Position numbers and translations under genes: made by a program | The notes under the pieces: generated by a model | What the model was told of the DNA's origin: nothing | What the model saw: the letters and a program-made list of their open reading frames with translations, nothing else | The model's database searches: none | Source of the DNA: Flavobacterium aestivum | GTDB taxonomy: Bacteria; Bacteroidota; Bacteroidia; Flavobacteriales; Flavobacteriaceae | Direction of reading: 5' to 3' | Assembly (NCBI RefSeq): GCF_026870175.2 | Contig: NZ_CP113977.2 | Coordinates: 3,100,001 to 3,164,000, forward strand | DNA: 64,000 nucleotides | Shown here: positions 49,651 to 58,696 of the stretch, piece after piece | How positions within the stretch are numbered: the stretch's first letter is position 1 | Layout of the letters: each line of letters opens with the position of its first letter

Positions 49651-51399
49651 TTAAAATTCAGAAAGATTGTATTTCAAAAAATCATCGTCGAAAGCCACCT
49701 TTTGATTCATCTTTAATGATTTATTTTCAATTATGCTTGGTAATTTTTCTAAAAAATCGGCTGGCAAATTCTTTTCTACATAATCGAACAACTGAGGCAT
49801 TGTGATTTTGTTTTTGAAGAATCGGTTTATTTCATTTTCACATTTTTTAGAATGGTTTATTTTTTCTTTTCTGCGTACTGAATTGGTTTGCTGTTTCTTT
49901 TTAAGTGCTTCATACTTCACTTTTGACTGTAAATGTTCAGCATATTTTACTTTTGTATACTCAAAACCGACTTCTTTAGATGTTTTGCGGGTCATGTCAA
50001 AATAATCGTAAGGGAATAGGGGAGGGAATTCATTTTTTACAAACCATTTTCTAGCCCACTCACCTCGCCAGCGCATTTGGGTTATATCCTCCAAAATATT
50101 GGTTTTATTAAAAGAATCACCAGTAAATGAAATCCATTTATAATTCATATACAGGGTAATTGCCTTTTTCCAAGAACCTGAATAAGGGGTAGTGTTCTTA
50201 TAAATTTTAGACATACTCTTAAAAAAATCTTGAATGCAAAGCTCTCTAAACTCTTCTTTTAGCATTGTTCCGTGAAAAGCTTCTTTTTCGAGAATACGTA
50301 AATCTATAGGCTTGTAGTTGTTGTAAAGCTTATCCGCAAGGTTTTCTGCCAGTTCTTGAGGGTGGAGAATTAGACTTTGAAGTTTTTCGGATAAAGTTTC
50401 TGGAATTTCAACCTTTTTTGCGCCCGCCCCCTCAGTTGGATTTTGCTCTTTGCTTGTCGGTGTTCCAGTAAAAAAATTAGAAGGCGTGACCAAAGGGAAC
50501 TCCTTATCAAAAAGAGGAATGTTTTTCACATTCTCTTTCTTTTTATATTCATTTAAAGATGTTCTAGTACTCTCATTGTTATCAAGTAAATCTTTCCCAT
50601 TATAAGATGTAACTGGTTGATTCCCAATAGTGGATAATTTTGAAGTTTTGAGGTCAAAAACCACAAGAATTTCAGTATTTATATGTAATTCAACGGGCTT
50701 TTTTTGACCTTTATAACAGTAATCTACAAAGACGCCGCATTCTTCTAAACGTTTTCTATGATTGCGCACGGTCTTTCTACAAAGGTCTAAACTGGCTATT
50801 CCATTGCGTTTTAATTGGGTTACCAAGAATGAATTAACTTTAAATTCTTCAATGGGTCTAATAGCTGTAACTCCCAGTTTTATATATTGCTCGTTGCGTT
50901 TCATAAGTTGTGAATTATACAAGTGCAACAAGTTTTGAAAAATTAACTCGGTTGCGTACTTAACTTCTTGTATTTTCTTTCTGCAAATAATCATTCCGTA
51001 TTCTTTACAAAATTCATCAACCAAATTATTATAGGCTCTAGCGGACAATGATTTGTTTTTCTTCATAAAAAGTTTGGAAAATTCATTTTGAACCTCATTT
51101 AAACAATTTTCAGCCAGAAAAGATTCTACCTGTAGATTGTGTTTAATGGTTAGTTCATTTTCGGCTACAGTCATAAAATTATAGCTTTCAATATATTTTC
51201 TGTAGTTGTCCATTGTAGCTGAAAAAGCCTCTTGGGTAATAGCGGGATAAACCGCCATAATGCGAGTTTCAATATCCGAAGTGGTAACAAGAGTTGTTGC
51301 TATTGAATCTTGAATAGCTTTCTTTTCGGCTGTATCACCAAACCCAAAAAGGGTGGAGGCTAACGAAAAAACGTTGCTATCTAAATTTTGTTTCTTCAT
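49651..51399 (-). CDS. Putative DNA-binding replication protein, 582 aa
   Basis: The large soluble protein starts best at the ATG at 51399. Residues about 205-250 look like a winged helix (FLVTQLKRNGIASLDLCRKT, VRNHRKRLEECGVFVDYCYKG), the type found in replication initiators and plasmid Rep proteins. A polar linker (about 290-340) is followed by a C-terminal helical half rich in Trp and Lys (MRWRGEWARKWFVKNEF). The size, position at the right end and presence of small partner genes suggest the initiator of element replication. No catalytic motif is visible. Confidence 0.5.
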   Translation of the reverse strand: MKKQNLDSNVFSLASTLFGFGDTAEKKAIQDSIATTLVTTSDIETRIMAVYPAITQEAFSATMDNYRKYIESYNFMTVAENELTIKHNLQVESFLAENCLNEVQNEFSKLFMKKNKSLSARAYNNLVDEFCKEYGMIICRKKIQEVKYATELIFQNLLHLYNSQLMKRNEQYIKLGVTAIRPIEEFKVNSFLVTQLKRNGIASLDLCRKTVRNHRKRLEECGVFVDYCYKGQKKPVELHINTEILVVFDLKTSKLSTIGNQPVTSYNGKDLLDNNESTRTSLNEYKKKENVKNIPLFDKEFPLVTPSNFFTGTPTSKEQNPTEGAGAKKVEIPETLSEKLQSLILHPQELAENLADKLYNNYKPIDLRILEKEAFHGTMLKEEFRELCIQDFFKSMSKIYKNTTPYSGSWKKAITLYMNYKWISFTGDSFNKTNILEDITQMRWRGEWARKWFVKNEFPPLFPYDYFDMTRKTSKEVGFEYTKVKYAEHLQSKVKYEALKKKQQTNSVRRKEKINHSKKCENEINRFFKNKITMPQLFDYVEKNLPADFLEKLPSIIENKSLKMNQKVAFDDDFLKYNLSEF

Positions 51400-51516
51400 A
51401 ATCAATTTTTATAACCTCTCAGCATCGGGCTTTGCGCCCGAATGCGTTAAGGGATTTGAGCAATTGCTCGTCGGTTCTTTCGGTTGTGTAAAATTTAATT
51501 GTTCTTGGTTTAGGAC

Positions 51517-51759
51517 TTAGCATGCAACACGTAAGTGCTTAAATTTTGCATCTTTGGTTCGTTTTAGAATTCTTAAAATCGCTTCCATGCTTTCGGCATC
51601 AGTTATAATGGGTGTTCTAGTATTTCTTTTAACTAATTTTTCCTTTTTCTTTTCTTCTTTCTTTTCGCCTTCAAGATCTTTTAGAATCAATAAATAGAAA
51701 CGTTCAAATTCCTCTCGAGAGAGTGCTTTGGCTACGCTATGTACTGTTTCTGCATTCAT
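51517..51759 (-). CDS. Hypothetical element protein, 80 aa
   Basis: MNAETVHSVAKALSREEFER, a Lys/Glu-rich middle (EGEKKEEKKKEKLVKRN) and ITDAESMEAILRILKRTK. Small mobile-element proteins with this head-to-tail pattern are common in Bacteroidota, but no function is known. It is divergent from the XRE gene at 51992 and shares a repeat-rich control region with it. Confidence 0.6.
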   Translation of the reverse strand: MNAETVHSVAKALSREEFERFYLLILKDLEGEKKEEKKKEKLVKRNTRTPIITDAESMEAILRILKRTKDAKFKHLRVAC

Positions 51760-51771
51760 AATTACTGGCTA

Positions 51772-51985
51772 TACAATTAATTGTAATAATTTGAATAGTT
51801 ATTTTTAATATCTACAATTATCAATACTTAAACTTTTTGATAGAAAACAAAAACATTGTTTTGTGTTTTATCACATTTTTAAGAAAAATACACAATTATT
51901 TTCGTTCTGATTTTCGTATATTGTCAAGGCAAATTTATTACAATATTTGAATTTATTACAATGTTAGTTAAAAATATATTACAAT
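51772..51985. promoter_or_regulatory. Operator-like cluster of ACAAT sites
   Basis: The divergent interval holds a palindrome TACAATTAATTGTA (51772-51785) before the minus gene. Three direct copies of the same half-site, TTATTACAAT at 51935-51944 and 51953-51962 and TATTACAAT at 51977-51985, lie before the XRE gene. The arrangement suits autoregulation by the XRE protein. Confidence 0.5.
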
Positions 51986-51991
51986 TTTATT

Positions 51992-52426
51992 ATGGATAAT
52001 TTTATAGGTCTGAATATCAAAACTTTGTGCTTAATACACAATTTATCTCAAAAAGATTTTGGGAATTTGTTTGACATTAAGCAAAGTACTATTAGTACAT
52101 ATTTGGCAGGAAGAAGTAATCCCCAAATAGAGACTATTCAAAAAATATGCGAATATTTTAAGATAACTATTGACGAACTAATTAATATCGATTTAGCCCA
52201 GAATGATAACCATAGTAATAAAAATAAAACAAATATTACTTCAAAAAAAAACGCTCATCATATCGGGAATCGCACAGTTGGAAACCATAACAAAAGTGAC
52301 TTTTCTGACAATACAGTAAGTAATAGTGAGTTAGAATTATGGAAACAAAAGTTTGAATTTTTGGAACGTGAAAATGTGCTATTGAGAGAATTATTAGCTG
52401 AGTATAAAAAAAATAAAAACAGTTAA
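51992..52426 (+). CDS. XRE-family regulator, right end
   Basis: The N-terminal HTH (residues about 5-60) reads LCLIHNLSQKDFGNLFDIKQ then STISTYLAGRSNPQIETI. After an Asn/Lys-rich linker a C-terminal coiled-coil segment follows (SELELWKQKFEFLERENVLL). The layout is like the repressor at 24139 and of phage repressors in general. Upstream ACAAT repeats are likely binding sites. With the left-end regulator it may form a lysogeny switch, or it may control the replication gene set. Confidence 0.75.
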   Translation: MDNFIGLNIKTLCLIHNLSQKDFGNLFDIKQSTISTYLAGRSNPQIETIQKICEYFKITIDELINIDLAQNDNHSNKNKTNITSKKNAHHIGNRTVGNHNKSDFSDNTVSNSELELWKQKFEFLERENVLLRELLAEYKKNKNS

Positions 52427-52590
52427 TTCAAAATAATAGTAGCAGGCAGAATATCTAAATTAAGAATGATTTTTAAATATCGCTGAAATAGCAAATCGTA
52501 AGAAGAAAAAAATAAATTTAAAGTTTGGTATAATTCTTAGAATTTCAGACTTTTGAAAAATAAATAGTAACAAATATAATTATAAACCCT

Positions 52591-52608
52591 TACACAAATC
52601 CGTACACG
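52591..52608 (+). repeat. Candidate integrase arm-type site, right copy
   Basis: TACACAAATCCGTACACG, in the same orientation as the left copy at 22064-22081 with two differences. It lies in an AT-rich 254-bp gene-free stretch (52427-52680) before attR. Confidence 0.55.
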
Positions 52609-52680
52609 TTTATTATAAAATTTAAATCAAAGGATTCAGTAAATACAATACCTGCCAACTTCCAAAAACAAGGGTATTTA

Positions 52681-52725
52681 GTTTACACCGAGGGGGTCGG
52701 GGGTTCGAACCCCTCATCGCCCACA
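52681..52725. repeat. attR: 45-bp copy of the tRNA-Val 3' end
   Basis: The exact repeat of 21937-21981. The host terminator follows at once, which shows this is the original chromosomal side of the tRNA locus. Confidence 0.95.
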
Positions 52726-52726
52726 A

Positions 52727-52751
52727 AACTTCTCAAGAGATTGAGAAGTTT
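52727..52751 (+). terminator. Displaced original terminator of tRNA-Val
   Basis: AAACTTCTCAA / TTGAGAAGTTT with a GAGA-type loop and a T-run, 2 bp after attR. Before insertion it would have ended the tRNA-Val transcript. Confidence 0.85.
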
Positions 52752-52855
52752 TTTTTTGCCCATAATTTTTCGGCTAAACACGGATCAACACAAAAACCGA
52801 CTTTAAATTAAGCCTAAAACCCAAATCTTGCGAAACCGCTGTTAACCCTTTGTTA

Positions 52856-53332
52856 TTAATTCTGTTGGCTATGATTACTGTTAAAAGAATCTCTAAACAT
52901 TTTCCAGCCTTCTTTTGTTTTTTTCCAAAGTTTTAAATATTTGCCGCTGTCAATCTGTTGCCCGTTTGCACTAAAAATTTGAAATGAGCCTTCTTCGGTT
53001 ACATATTCAAGTCCATCGCCGTAAACTTGGGTGGTTGTAAACTTTCCGCCTTTTACCGTGCCAGCCGCAAAAGTATCTTTAAAATCTTTGGCAAGCGCTT
53101 CTATTCCACATAAGGCAGGTGCATTGGGTGGCATTAGACAGGCATCCTGTGTGTAAAGCTTAAGGATTGACCCATCATTTTTAGCGTAAAGGTCAAAATA
53201 AATTAGGTTGATTTTGGCAATTGATTTCTTTGCCTCTTGTAGTTGACTTGATTTGTCAGTCTGTGCATAACTACTCACACAAAATGTAGATAATGCCAAA
53301 AGTGAAAATTTTAAAATCTTGTTCGTTTTCAT
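52856..53332 (-). CDS. Exported NTF2-like protein (SgcJ/EcaC, DUF4440 type)
   Basis: The 158-residue protein has a signal peptide (LKFSLLALSTFCVSSYAQ) and an NTF2-like fold: the first helix IAKINLIYFDLYAKNDGS, DACLMPPNAPALCG near 69 and the strand pair YVTEEGSFQIF, YLKLWKKTKEGWKMFRD. Family members bind small molecules or act as esterase/cyclase-like enzymes. It is the first chromosomal gene after the element. A half attC-like sequence (CGAAACCGCTGTTAAC, 52831-52846) lies right after its stop. Confidence 0.8.
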   Translation of the reverse strand: MKTNKILKFSLLALSTFCVSSYAQTDKSSQLQEAKKSIAKINLIYFDLYAKNDGSILKLYTQDACLMPPNAPALCGIEALAKDFKDTFAAGTVKGGKFTTTQVYGDGLEYVTEEGSFQIFSANGQQIDSGKYLKLWKKTKEGWKMFRDSFNSNHSQQN

Positions 53333-53416
53333 ATTTCAATAGTATTTTTTAGTTAATGAATAGCAAAAGTATTGCTGCCTCTATAATTAAAATTGTAAAA
53401 AACGGAACAAGATAAT

Positions 53417-54229
53417 TTATTTTAAAAGAGCTATGAGTTCCGTAGAACTTTCGAGGTGAAAGCCGGACGGTGTACTGCCTGTAAATTCTTTGAAATCTTT
53501 GATGAAATGTGATTGGTCGAAATAGCCACAATGATGAGCAATGGAGGTGAGGGAATCGTTATTGTTTACCAGTAGATGCAGGCTTTTTTGAAAGCGATTT
53601 ATTTTGCGAAACAAATTGGGTGTGAGCCCTGAATATTGCAGGAATATTGTTTGTAGATACCGTGATGAAATGCCATGACTCGCGGCAATCCTATTCATAT
53701 TTACTTTGTTATTATCTAGTAACAATTCATATGTTACACTGTTTACCAAATCTAATTTATCAAGTTTCTTATCAAAACATAAGAGTCTTTCCATTAAAAA
53801 TGCCTCTGTGAATGTTATTTTTTTGATTATTGAGTCAGCCTCTAGTAATTTTGAATGTAATTCTTTGATTTTATTACCAATAACATCTTCTAGATTAAAA
53901 ACAGCATCATTAAACTGTTGTATATTTTCATTAAAAAAACATACAGCTGTATGAGGATAAAACCTAACACCAAACATGGCATGTTTACCATAAGATTTTA
54001 TTTGCATAGGCTTCAATACTTGCCCCCAAAGCTGAATATCGGGTTCAGCTACAAGTGTGCCATTTATACTAAATTCCTTTCTGGTAGCTCCCAAGTTGAA
54101 CATGATTTCAAGAGAGCCCGAAGCAAAAACATTATCATCTGTTAGCACATCTGTTTCAGTTTCGCAGATAAAATAACATTGAATGAATTCCTTTAAAACA
54201 CCTTGCGGCTTAAATTCTTGATAGTTCAT
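53417..54229 (-). CDS. AraC-family transcriptional regulator
   Basis: The 270-residue protein has an N-terminal sensing domain (about 1-140, LKEFIQCYFICETET). The C-terminal double HTH comprises ISSRYLQTIFLQYSGLTPN then SIAHHCGYFDQSHFIKDF and the closing FTGSTPSGF. The inducer is unknown. It lies 84 bp upstream of the NTF2-like gene on the same strand and may regulate it. Confidence 0.9.
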   Translation of the reverse strand: MNYQEFKPQGVLKEFIQCYFICETETDVLTDDNVFASGSLEIMFNLGATRKEFSINGTLVAEPDIQLWGQVLKPMQIKSYGKHAMFGVRFYPHTAVCFFNENIQQFNDAVFNLEDVIGNKIKELHSKLLEADSIIKKITFTEAFLMERLLCFDKKLDKLDLVNSVTYELLLDNNKVNMNRIAASHGISSRYLQTIFLQYSGLTPNLFRKINRFQKSLHLLVNNNDSLTSIAHHCGYFDQSHFIKDFKEFTGSTPSGFHLESSTELIALLK

Positions 54230-54290
54230 AGCTTGATATGTAAATGTTACTAATCTGAATTCTCCCTACCTGCGTTGCCAGCAATAAAGG

Positions 54291-54797
54291 CTAATGGTGG
54301 CTGATTTCATTTATTTTTTTGAATAGAAGAGATTTGGAAAGTTCAAAATTTTCTGAGGAAATAAGCGAGTCCAATTCTTTTTTAGTCTTAATGTATTCTT
54401 TGTGTTCTATTTTAACGCTATCATAATAATTTTTCCAAGCCTTTTTCATTTCGCCGTCTGGAGCTACAATTGAAAGATATTTTGCTAAGTTTAATCTTGC
54501 TTCAATGCCGTTAGCCTCAATCATTTTTGCATTTTCAAAATATTGTAATTCTTTTAAATCTTGGTCTCTTTCTTTAAATAAGTCAGTTATTATTAATGTG
54601 CTAGTTGTTATCGCAATCGATACAATAGTATATTTAAAAAGGTCAATTATTTTATCAATTTTTTGAGCTTCAATATTTCCTTTAAGAATTATTCTTACTG
54701 CTACTATCATTGCGACAACAGTAATAGTGACGAATAATCCGTAAAGAAAAAAACTAACTGTTCCAGTATTTGTAAACATAATATAAATTGTAAACAA
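54291..54797 (-). CDS. Two-span membrane protein, cassette-like
   Basis: The 168 residues show membrane helices at about 12-38 (FLYGLFVTITVVAMIVAVRI) and 48-70 (YTIVSIAITTSTLIITDLF) and a helical cytoplasmic domain with KNYYDSVKIEHKEYIKTK. No family is recognised. The gene is immediately preceded by an attC-like repeat (54812-54959) and stands alone, like a mobile single-gene cassette. Confidence 0.6.
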   Translation of the reverse strand: MFTIYIMFTNTGTVSFFLYGLFVTITVVAMIVAVRIILKGNIEAQKIDKIIDLFKYTIVSIAITTSTLIITDLFKERDQDLKELQYFENAKMIEANGIEARLNLAKYLSIVAPDGEMKKAWKNYYDSVKIEHKEYIKTKKELDSLISSENFELSKSLLFKKINEISHH

Positions 54798-54811
54798 TGT
54801 TTTGCAATTGC

Positions 54812-54959
54812 AGTCAACGTGCCGCGGCTTTACGTAGTGGCGATGCCAGCGAACGAATTACTTTCTGTTAAAGATAGAGTTTTCGTGAAGAAAAAACCTC
54901 AAGGTAATAAAGCAAACTAGCCATTGCGTGAAACCGCTGTTACCGGCTGGCCGTTGAGT
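54812..54959. repeat. attC-like imperfect inverted repeat, copy 3
   Basis: The 148-bp unit starts AGTCAACG and ends CGTTGAGT, close to the complementary R''/R' boxes (RYYYAAC and GTTRRRY) of integron attC sites. The arms pair over CGGCTTTACGTAGTGGCGA against the complement of the right part (ATTGCGTGAAACCGCTG). It separates the 168-aa and 130-aa genes. Confidence 0.55.
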
Positions 54960-54962
54960 AAA

Positions 54963-55355
54963 TCAGGTTAGAGTGTAACCTAATTGAGTATACATTTCTA
55001 AAAAATCAAAGTTATTCCAAGCTTCTATCAATTTTCCATTACGAATTCGCACAATACATTGCCCATTAAAATTGACTTCCTTTCCGCTTTCAATATGTGT
55101 TGCCTTAACATTACAATTAGCAGATTCCATATCGTCTTCAGAAATGACATGATTTACAGTAACTAAAATATTGGTAAAATTATTTCGAAACTCATCATAA
55201 TACGTTTCAAAATTTTTAACTCCACGCATAGGTTCTGGAGTCAAACCATGTGCAATATATTCAGGACTCAATAGATCACTAATAGATTCTTTTCTGCCTT
55301 GATTCCATACTTCTTGGAACCACTTATTCGAAAAGCTTTTTGAAATGTCTTTCAT
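54963..55355 (-). CDS. Ester cyclase / SnoaL-like NTF2-fold protein
   Basis: The 130-residue protein has the SnoaL-type pattern: WFQEVWNQGRKESISDLLSP near 12, YIAHGLTP, GVKNFETYYDEFRNNFTNI near 45, and a final strand pair (GKLIEAWNNFDFLEMYTQLG). Members bind or cyclise polyketide-like or steroid-like compounds, others have unknown roles. No signal peptide. It lies directly beside the attC-like repeat. Confidence 0.85.
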   Translation of the reverse strand: MKDISKSFSNKWFQEVWNQGRKESISDLLSPEYIAHGLTPEPMRGVKNFETYYDEFRNNFTNILVTVNHVISEDDMESANCNVKATHIESGKEVNFNGQCIVRIRNGKLIEAWNNFDFLEMYTQLGYTLT

Positions 55356-55428
55356 AGTATAAATTTTAAAATGTTAATACAATGTTGAAGCAAAAAGATT
55401 TTAAGGCTTGCGAGTAACTTGTATATAC

Positions 55429-55488
55429 CGCTACAAAGTAGCGACAACCACACCCTTATTTTATATGATTTGTCGCTACTTTATAGCG
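55429..55488. repeat. Inverted repeat in leader of the ester-cyclase gene
   Basis: CGCTACAAAGTAGCGACAA (55429-55447) pairs with TTGTCGCTACTTTATAGCG (55470-55488) with a single mismatch over 19 bp. It lies just downstream of the promoter at 55498-55525 in the minus direction, so it would fold in the mRNA leader or act as an operator. Confidence 0.6.
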
Positions 55489-55497
55489 TTTATTTAA

Positions 55498-55525
55498 CAA
55501 ATATAAATATTCTTTTTATTACAAA
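55498..55525 (-). promoter_or_regulatory. Promoter of the ester-cyclase gene
   Basis: On the minus strand TTTG, a 16-nt gap, and TATATTTG form a Bacteroidota promoter. The surrounding about 60 bp is closely repeated at 59269-59332, before the lipoprotein gene. The rest of 55526-55926 is AT-rich and holds no gene I can see. Confidence 0.6.
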
Positions 55526-55926
55526 TAATCAAAAGTGCTTTTATTTACCATATAAACTATTGATATTCAAGCAAATCTATATTTAGATGATTTTGCAGCT
55601 GTAGATATACTAATCTTTATAAAGAATGCATTTAAAACAGAAAAGAGACTTTTTTAATGGCATATATAAATACAATAATTATTCCCAGCAATCTTAATTT
55701 TCTGAAACACCATTACTACTCATCTTTGAAAATATTTCCAGTGACTAGTCTAAGGGATTAGACAAAGGGTTTATGAGCTTAACATATTTAGCACTTAACA
55801 CATACCATACAATTTAATAACTTATAAGTAACTAATAAATAACATACTACATTTCTTATAGATTTAATTTTATGTGAAAATAGAAAGTTAAAATTTAATT
55901 AATAACTAATCTTTTTTCCCTAATCT

Positions 55927-58587
55927 ATGAAAAGAAATCTACTTTCGATTGTTGCATTAGTATGTGCAGTTTCAGGTTCGGTATTTGGTCAAACAAAAGG
56001 TTTGATTATTTCTGAAGTTTCGCCAAAACCAAGCGGAACGGAATCACCTTATGAATATGTAGAGTTAGTCGCTACTCAAAGTATTAATTTTGCTACTACA
56101 CCTTACACTGTTGTTGTGAGTGATGGCGCAGCAACTGCAAACGGATGGAAAAACGGCGGTAACAACACTTACGCTTTCCAGATCAGTACAGGTTCTGTCA
56201 ATGCGGGACAAGTGGTATATGTTGGCGGGTCTTCAATGGCACCTCTAAGCAATGGCGGTGTATCACTAAGATCTATCAATACATCAACTGTAAACGGAGA
56301 TGTTTTTGGTACTAAAAACATTTCTGGGGTATTTGGCAATGGCGGAAGTAATATGGATGGTATTGCTGTGTTCAATGTAGCTGCTGCAAGCATTACTTCG
56401 TCTACTGTTCCTGTTGATGCTATTTTCTGGGGTTCAGGGGTTGGTAGCGCTTATCTTAGCAGTACTTCAGGATTTCAATTACCGGTAAATGACAAGTACA
56501 ATGGAGGCAAAGTAGCCACAAATTCTTTTAAGGCTCCGGATCCTTCTTCTGGCGACCTAATAAAAGCGACTGCTGGTACTTTTGATGCTGCTACCAACAC
56601 ATGGACAACGGCTCGCACCTGGGCTAAATCAACCAGCGCATCCTATAATACAAGTTCAATTACTGTAACAGGCACAGGAGGAAACCAATTTCCAACCGTT
56701 TCTATTACATCTCCTACTAACAATACAAACTTTACACCACCTGCCAATATCACTATTACTGCCAATGCAAGTGATGCAGATGGTTCTGTAAGCCAAGTTG
56801 AATTTTACAATGGAACTACTTTATTAGGAACAGCAACTACAAGTCCTTATTCCTTCGCATGGAATAGTGTAACTGCTGGTACTTATACTTTGACTGCTAA
56901 AGCTTATGATGATCTAAATGCTGTTACAACTTCCTCTGCAGTTACTGTAACGGTATCAACAGTTAATCAAGCTCCAACTCTTAGTTTCCTACCTGCTGCT
57001 TCTAAATTGGTAGATGAAGCTTCTGGTACTATTGCTTGCGTAAAAGGTGATGCAACAGACCCTGTAAGCGTATCAGGTTTGGATATCAATGTAACAGATG
57101 AAAGCTTGAGTACTCTTACATTTACAATGACAAGCTCAAAAACAAGTGTGGTTCCTAATGCTAATTTCTCAATAGTTGGTACTGGTAATACCCGTAAATT
57201 TATAATAACTCCTACAGGTGTTGGTTACGCTACGATTACCTTAAAAGTAACTGACAATGCCGGATTAAATAAATCAATTTCTTTTTCATTAGGAGTAACT
57301 AATAAATATATCACAACTTCTGTAAATGATTTTTACCACACGGGTTCATCCGATGGTTCTGCAGCTATAGCTATTGATAATAATTATATGTTTGTGGGAG
57401 ATGATGAAACTACATTGATTAGTTTATATAATAGAAATGCATCCGGTCTTCCTATTTATACTTTTGACCCAAAACCTTTCCTAAATTTAGCTACTGGCGA
57501 AAGCGATCTTGAAGCTGCATTTGTAAGCCCAACAAATCCTAACAGAATTTACTGGTTCGGTTCTCAAAGTAACAATAAAAATGGCGAATCAAGACCCGAC
57601 AGGGACAGAGTATTTGTTACCGATATAGTAGGTACTGGCGCCAATGCTACACTTACATTTGTTGGATCTTACCAAGGACTTAGAAGTAAAATTATTGCCT
57701 GGGGTGATACAAATGGATATGCACTTTCTACTTCAGCTGCAACAGGCATGATACCAAAACGAATTGACGGGTATAATATAGAAGGGGCAGTAATGGGACC
57801 TGACGGAACTACAGCTTACATTTGTTTCAGAGCTCCCTATGTAAATACTACTAATCGCAATAAGGCATTGATTTGCCCAATTAATAATTTTGAAACTTGG
57901 TTCAATAATGGTTCTCCTGTTGGTAATCCTACTTTTGGGACTCCAATTGAATTGAATCTTGGAACAAGAGGGATTAGAGATATCGCCAAAAATGCATCCA
58001 ATCAATATGTGATTGTTGCAGGTGCATTTGACACAACTGTAAATTTTGCTTTGTATTCATGGAACGGACAGGGAAGTAGTGCTCCAACTCAACTTACTGC
58101 CAACCTTGCCGGATTAGCACCTGAAGGAATTATAGTGCCTGCTTCACAAAGCGGAACTTTCCAAGTGCAACTTATCTCTGACGAAGGTGCCGATACTCCA
58201 TACGGTGATGCAATAGAACAAAAAGACATTACTACTTTACAGTATAGAAGATTTGTTTCTTCGGTATTAAATGTTAGTGGCTGCCTTACCTGCAAAACGA
58301 GCAAAAATGCTGTAACTACTACTGCAAATCGACCAATGGTTACGCCAACTAACTTGGTAATATATCCTAATCCATTAACAGATAAAGTAACTGTTCTTTT
58401 AGGACAGAACGAATTACCATCTACAGTTTCAGTAAAGGTAATCAGCTCTTTAAGTCAAATTGTCGCATCTGTAAAAGCCAATGTTATAAATAATTCAATC
58501 ATACTGGATTTACATACACTCAATCAAGGTGTTTATTTTATCAGCATTGAAGGAATTGAAAACGTATTTAAAATTATCAAGCAATAA
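55927..58587 (+). CDS. T9SS-secreted lamin-tail/Ig-domain protein
   Basis: The 886-residue protein starts with a signal peptide (SIVALVCAVSGSVFGQ). A lamin-tail-like domain follows (about 24-170, GLIISEVSPKP...YEYVELVA), then a bacterial Ig domain (about 258-345, TVSITSPTNNTNF...VEFYNGTTLLGTA). A second Ig/cadherin-like region (about 350-455) precedes a beta-propeller-like domain (about 460-790). It ends in a type A T9SS sorting domain (LVIYPNPLTDKVTV to the end). It should be exported to the surface or medium. Lamin-tail plus propeller proteins are often linked to nucleases or phosphatases, but no catalytic motif is clear. Confidence 0.85.
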   Translation: MKRNLLSIVALVCAVSGSVFGQTKGLIISEVSPKPSGTESPYEYVELVATQSINFATTPYTVVVSDGAATANGWKNGGNNTYAFQISTGSVNAGQVVYVGGSSMAPLSNGGVSLRSINTSTVNGDVFGTKNISGVFGNGGSNMDGIAVFNVAAASITSSTVPVDAIFWGSGVGSAYLSSTSGFQLPVNDKYNGGKVATNSFKAPDPSSGDLIKATAGTFDAATNTWTTARTWAKSTSASYNTSSITVTGTGGNQFPTVSITSPTNNTNFTPPANITITANASDADGSVSQVEFYNGTTLLGTATTSPYSFAWNSVTAGTYTLTAKAYDDLNAVTTSSAVTVTVSTVNQAPTLSFLPAASKLVDEASGTIACVKGDATDPVSVSGLDINVTDESLSTLTFTMTSSKTSVVPNANFSIVGTGNTRKFIITPTGVGYATITLKVTDNAGLNKSISFSLGVTNKYITTSVNDFYHTGSSDGSAAIAIDNNYMFVGDDETTLISLYNRNASGLPIYTFDPKPFLNLATGESDLEAAFVSPTNPNRIYWFGSQSNNKNGESRPDRDRVFVTDIVGTGANATLTFVGSYQGLRSKIIAWGDTNGYALSTSAATGMIPKRIDGYNIEGAVMGPDGTTAYICFRAPYVNTTNRNKALICPINNFETWFNNGSPVGNPTFGTPIELNLGTRGIRDIAKNASNQYVIVAGAFDTTVNFALYSWNGQGSSAPTQLTANLAGLAPEGIIVPASQSGTFQVQLISDEGADTPYGDAIEQKDITTLQYRRFVSSVLNVSGCLTCKTSKNAVTTTANRPMVTPTNLVIYPNPLTDKVTVLLGQNELPSTVSVKVISSLSQIVASVKANVINNSIILDLHTLNQGVYFISIEGIENVFKIIKQ

Positions 58588-58696
58588 AACATTGTTTTTA
58601 TTAAAGATAAAAATCAATAGACTGCATTTTATCTAACCCCCCAGTTTCTTTAAATCATATAAAAAATGATTCGGAAACAGGTTCGTAATAACCACA

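Larger units (their letters stand above)
21937..52725. mobile_element. Integrated element of about 30.7 kb at tRNA-Val, probable tail-less prophage with cargo
   Basis: The element is bounded by the 45-bp direct repeats. It carries a tyrosine integrase next to attL, two XRE-type regulators near its ends, a putative DNA-binding/replication protein, and a minus-strand late module (26.9-39.2 kb) with lysis, envelope-associated, candidate capsid, polyvalent and DNA-condensing proteins. It also has toxin, immunity and orphan cargo genes. No terminase, portal, tail or conjugation gene could be recognised. That combination points to a tail-less temperate virus rather than a tailed prophage or an integrative conjugative element. 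The boundaries are secure, the virus class is inference. Confidence 0.85.
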
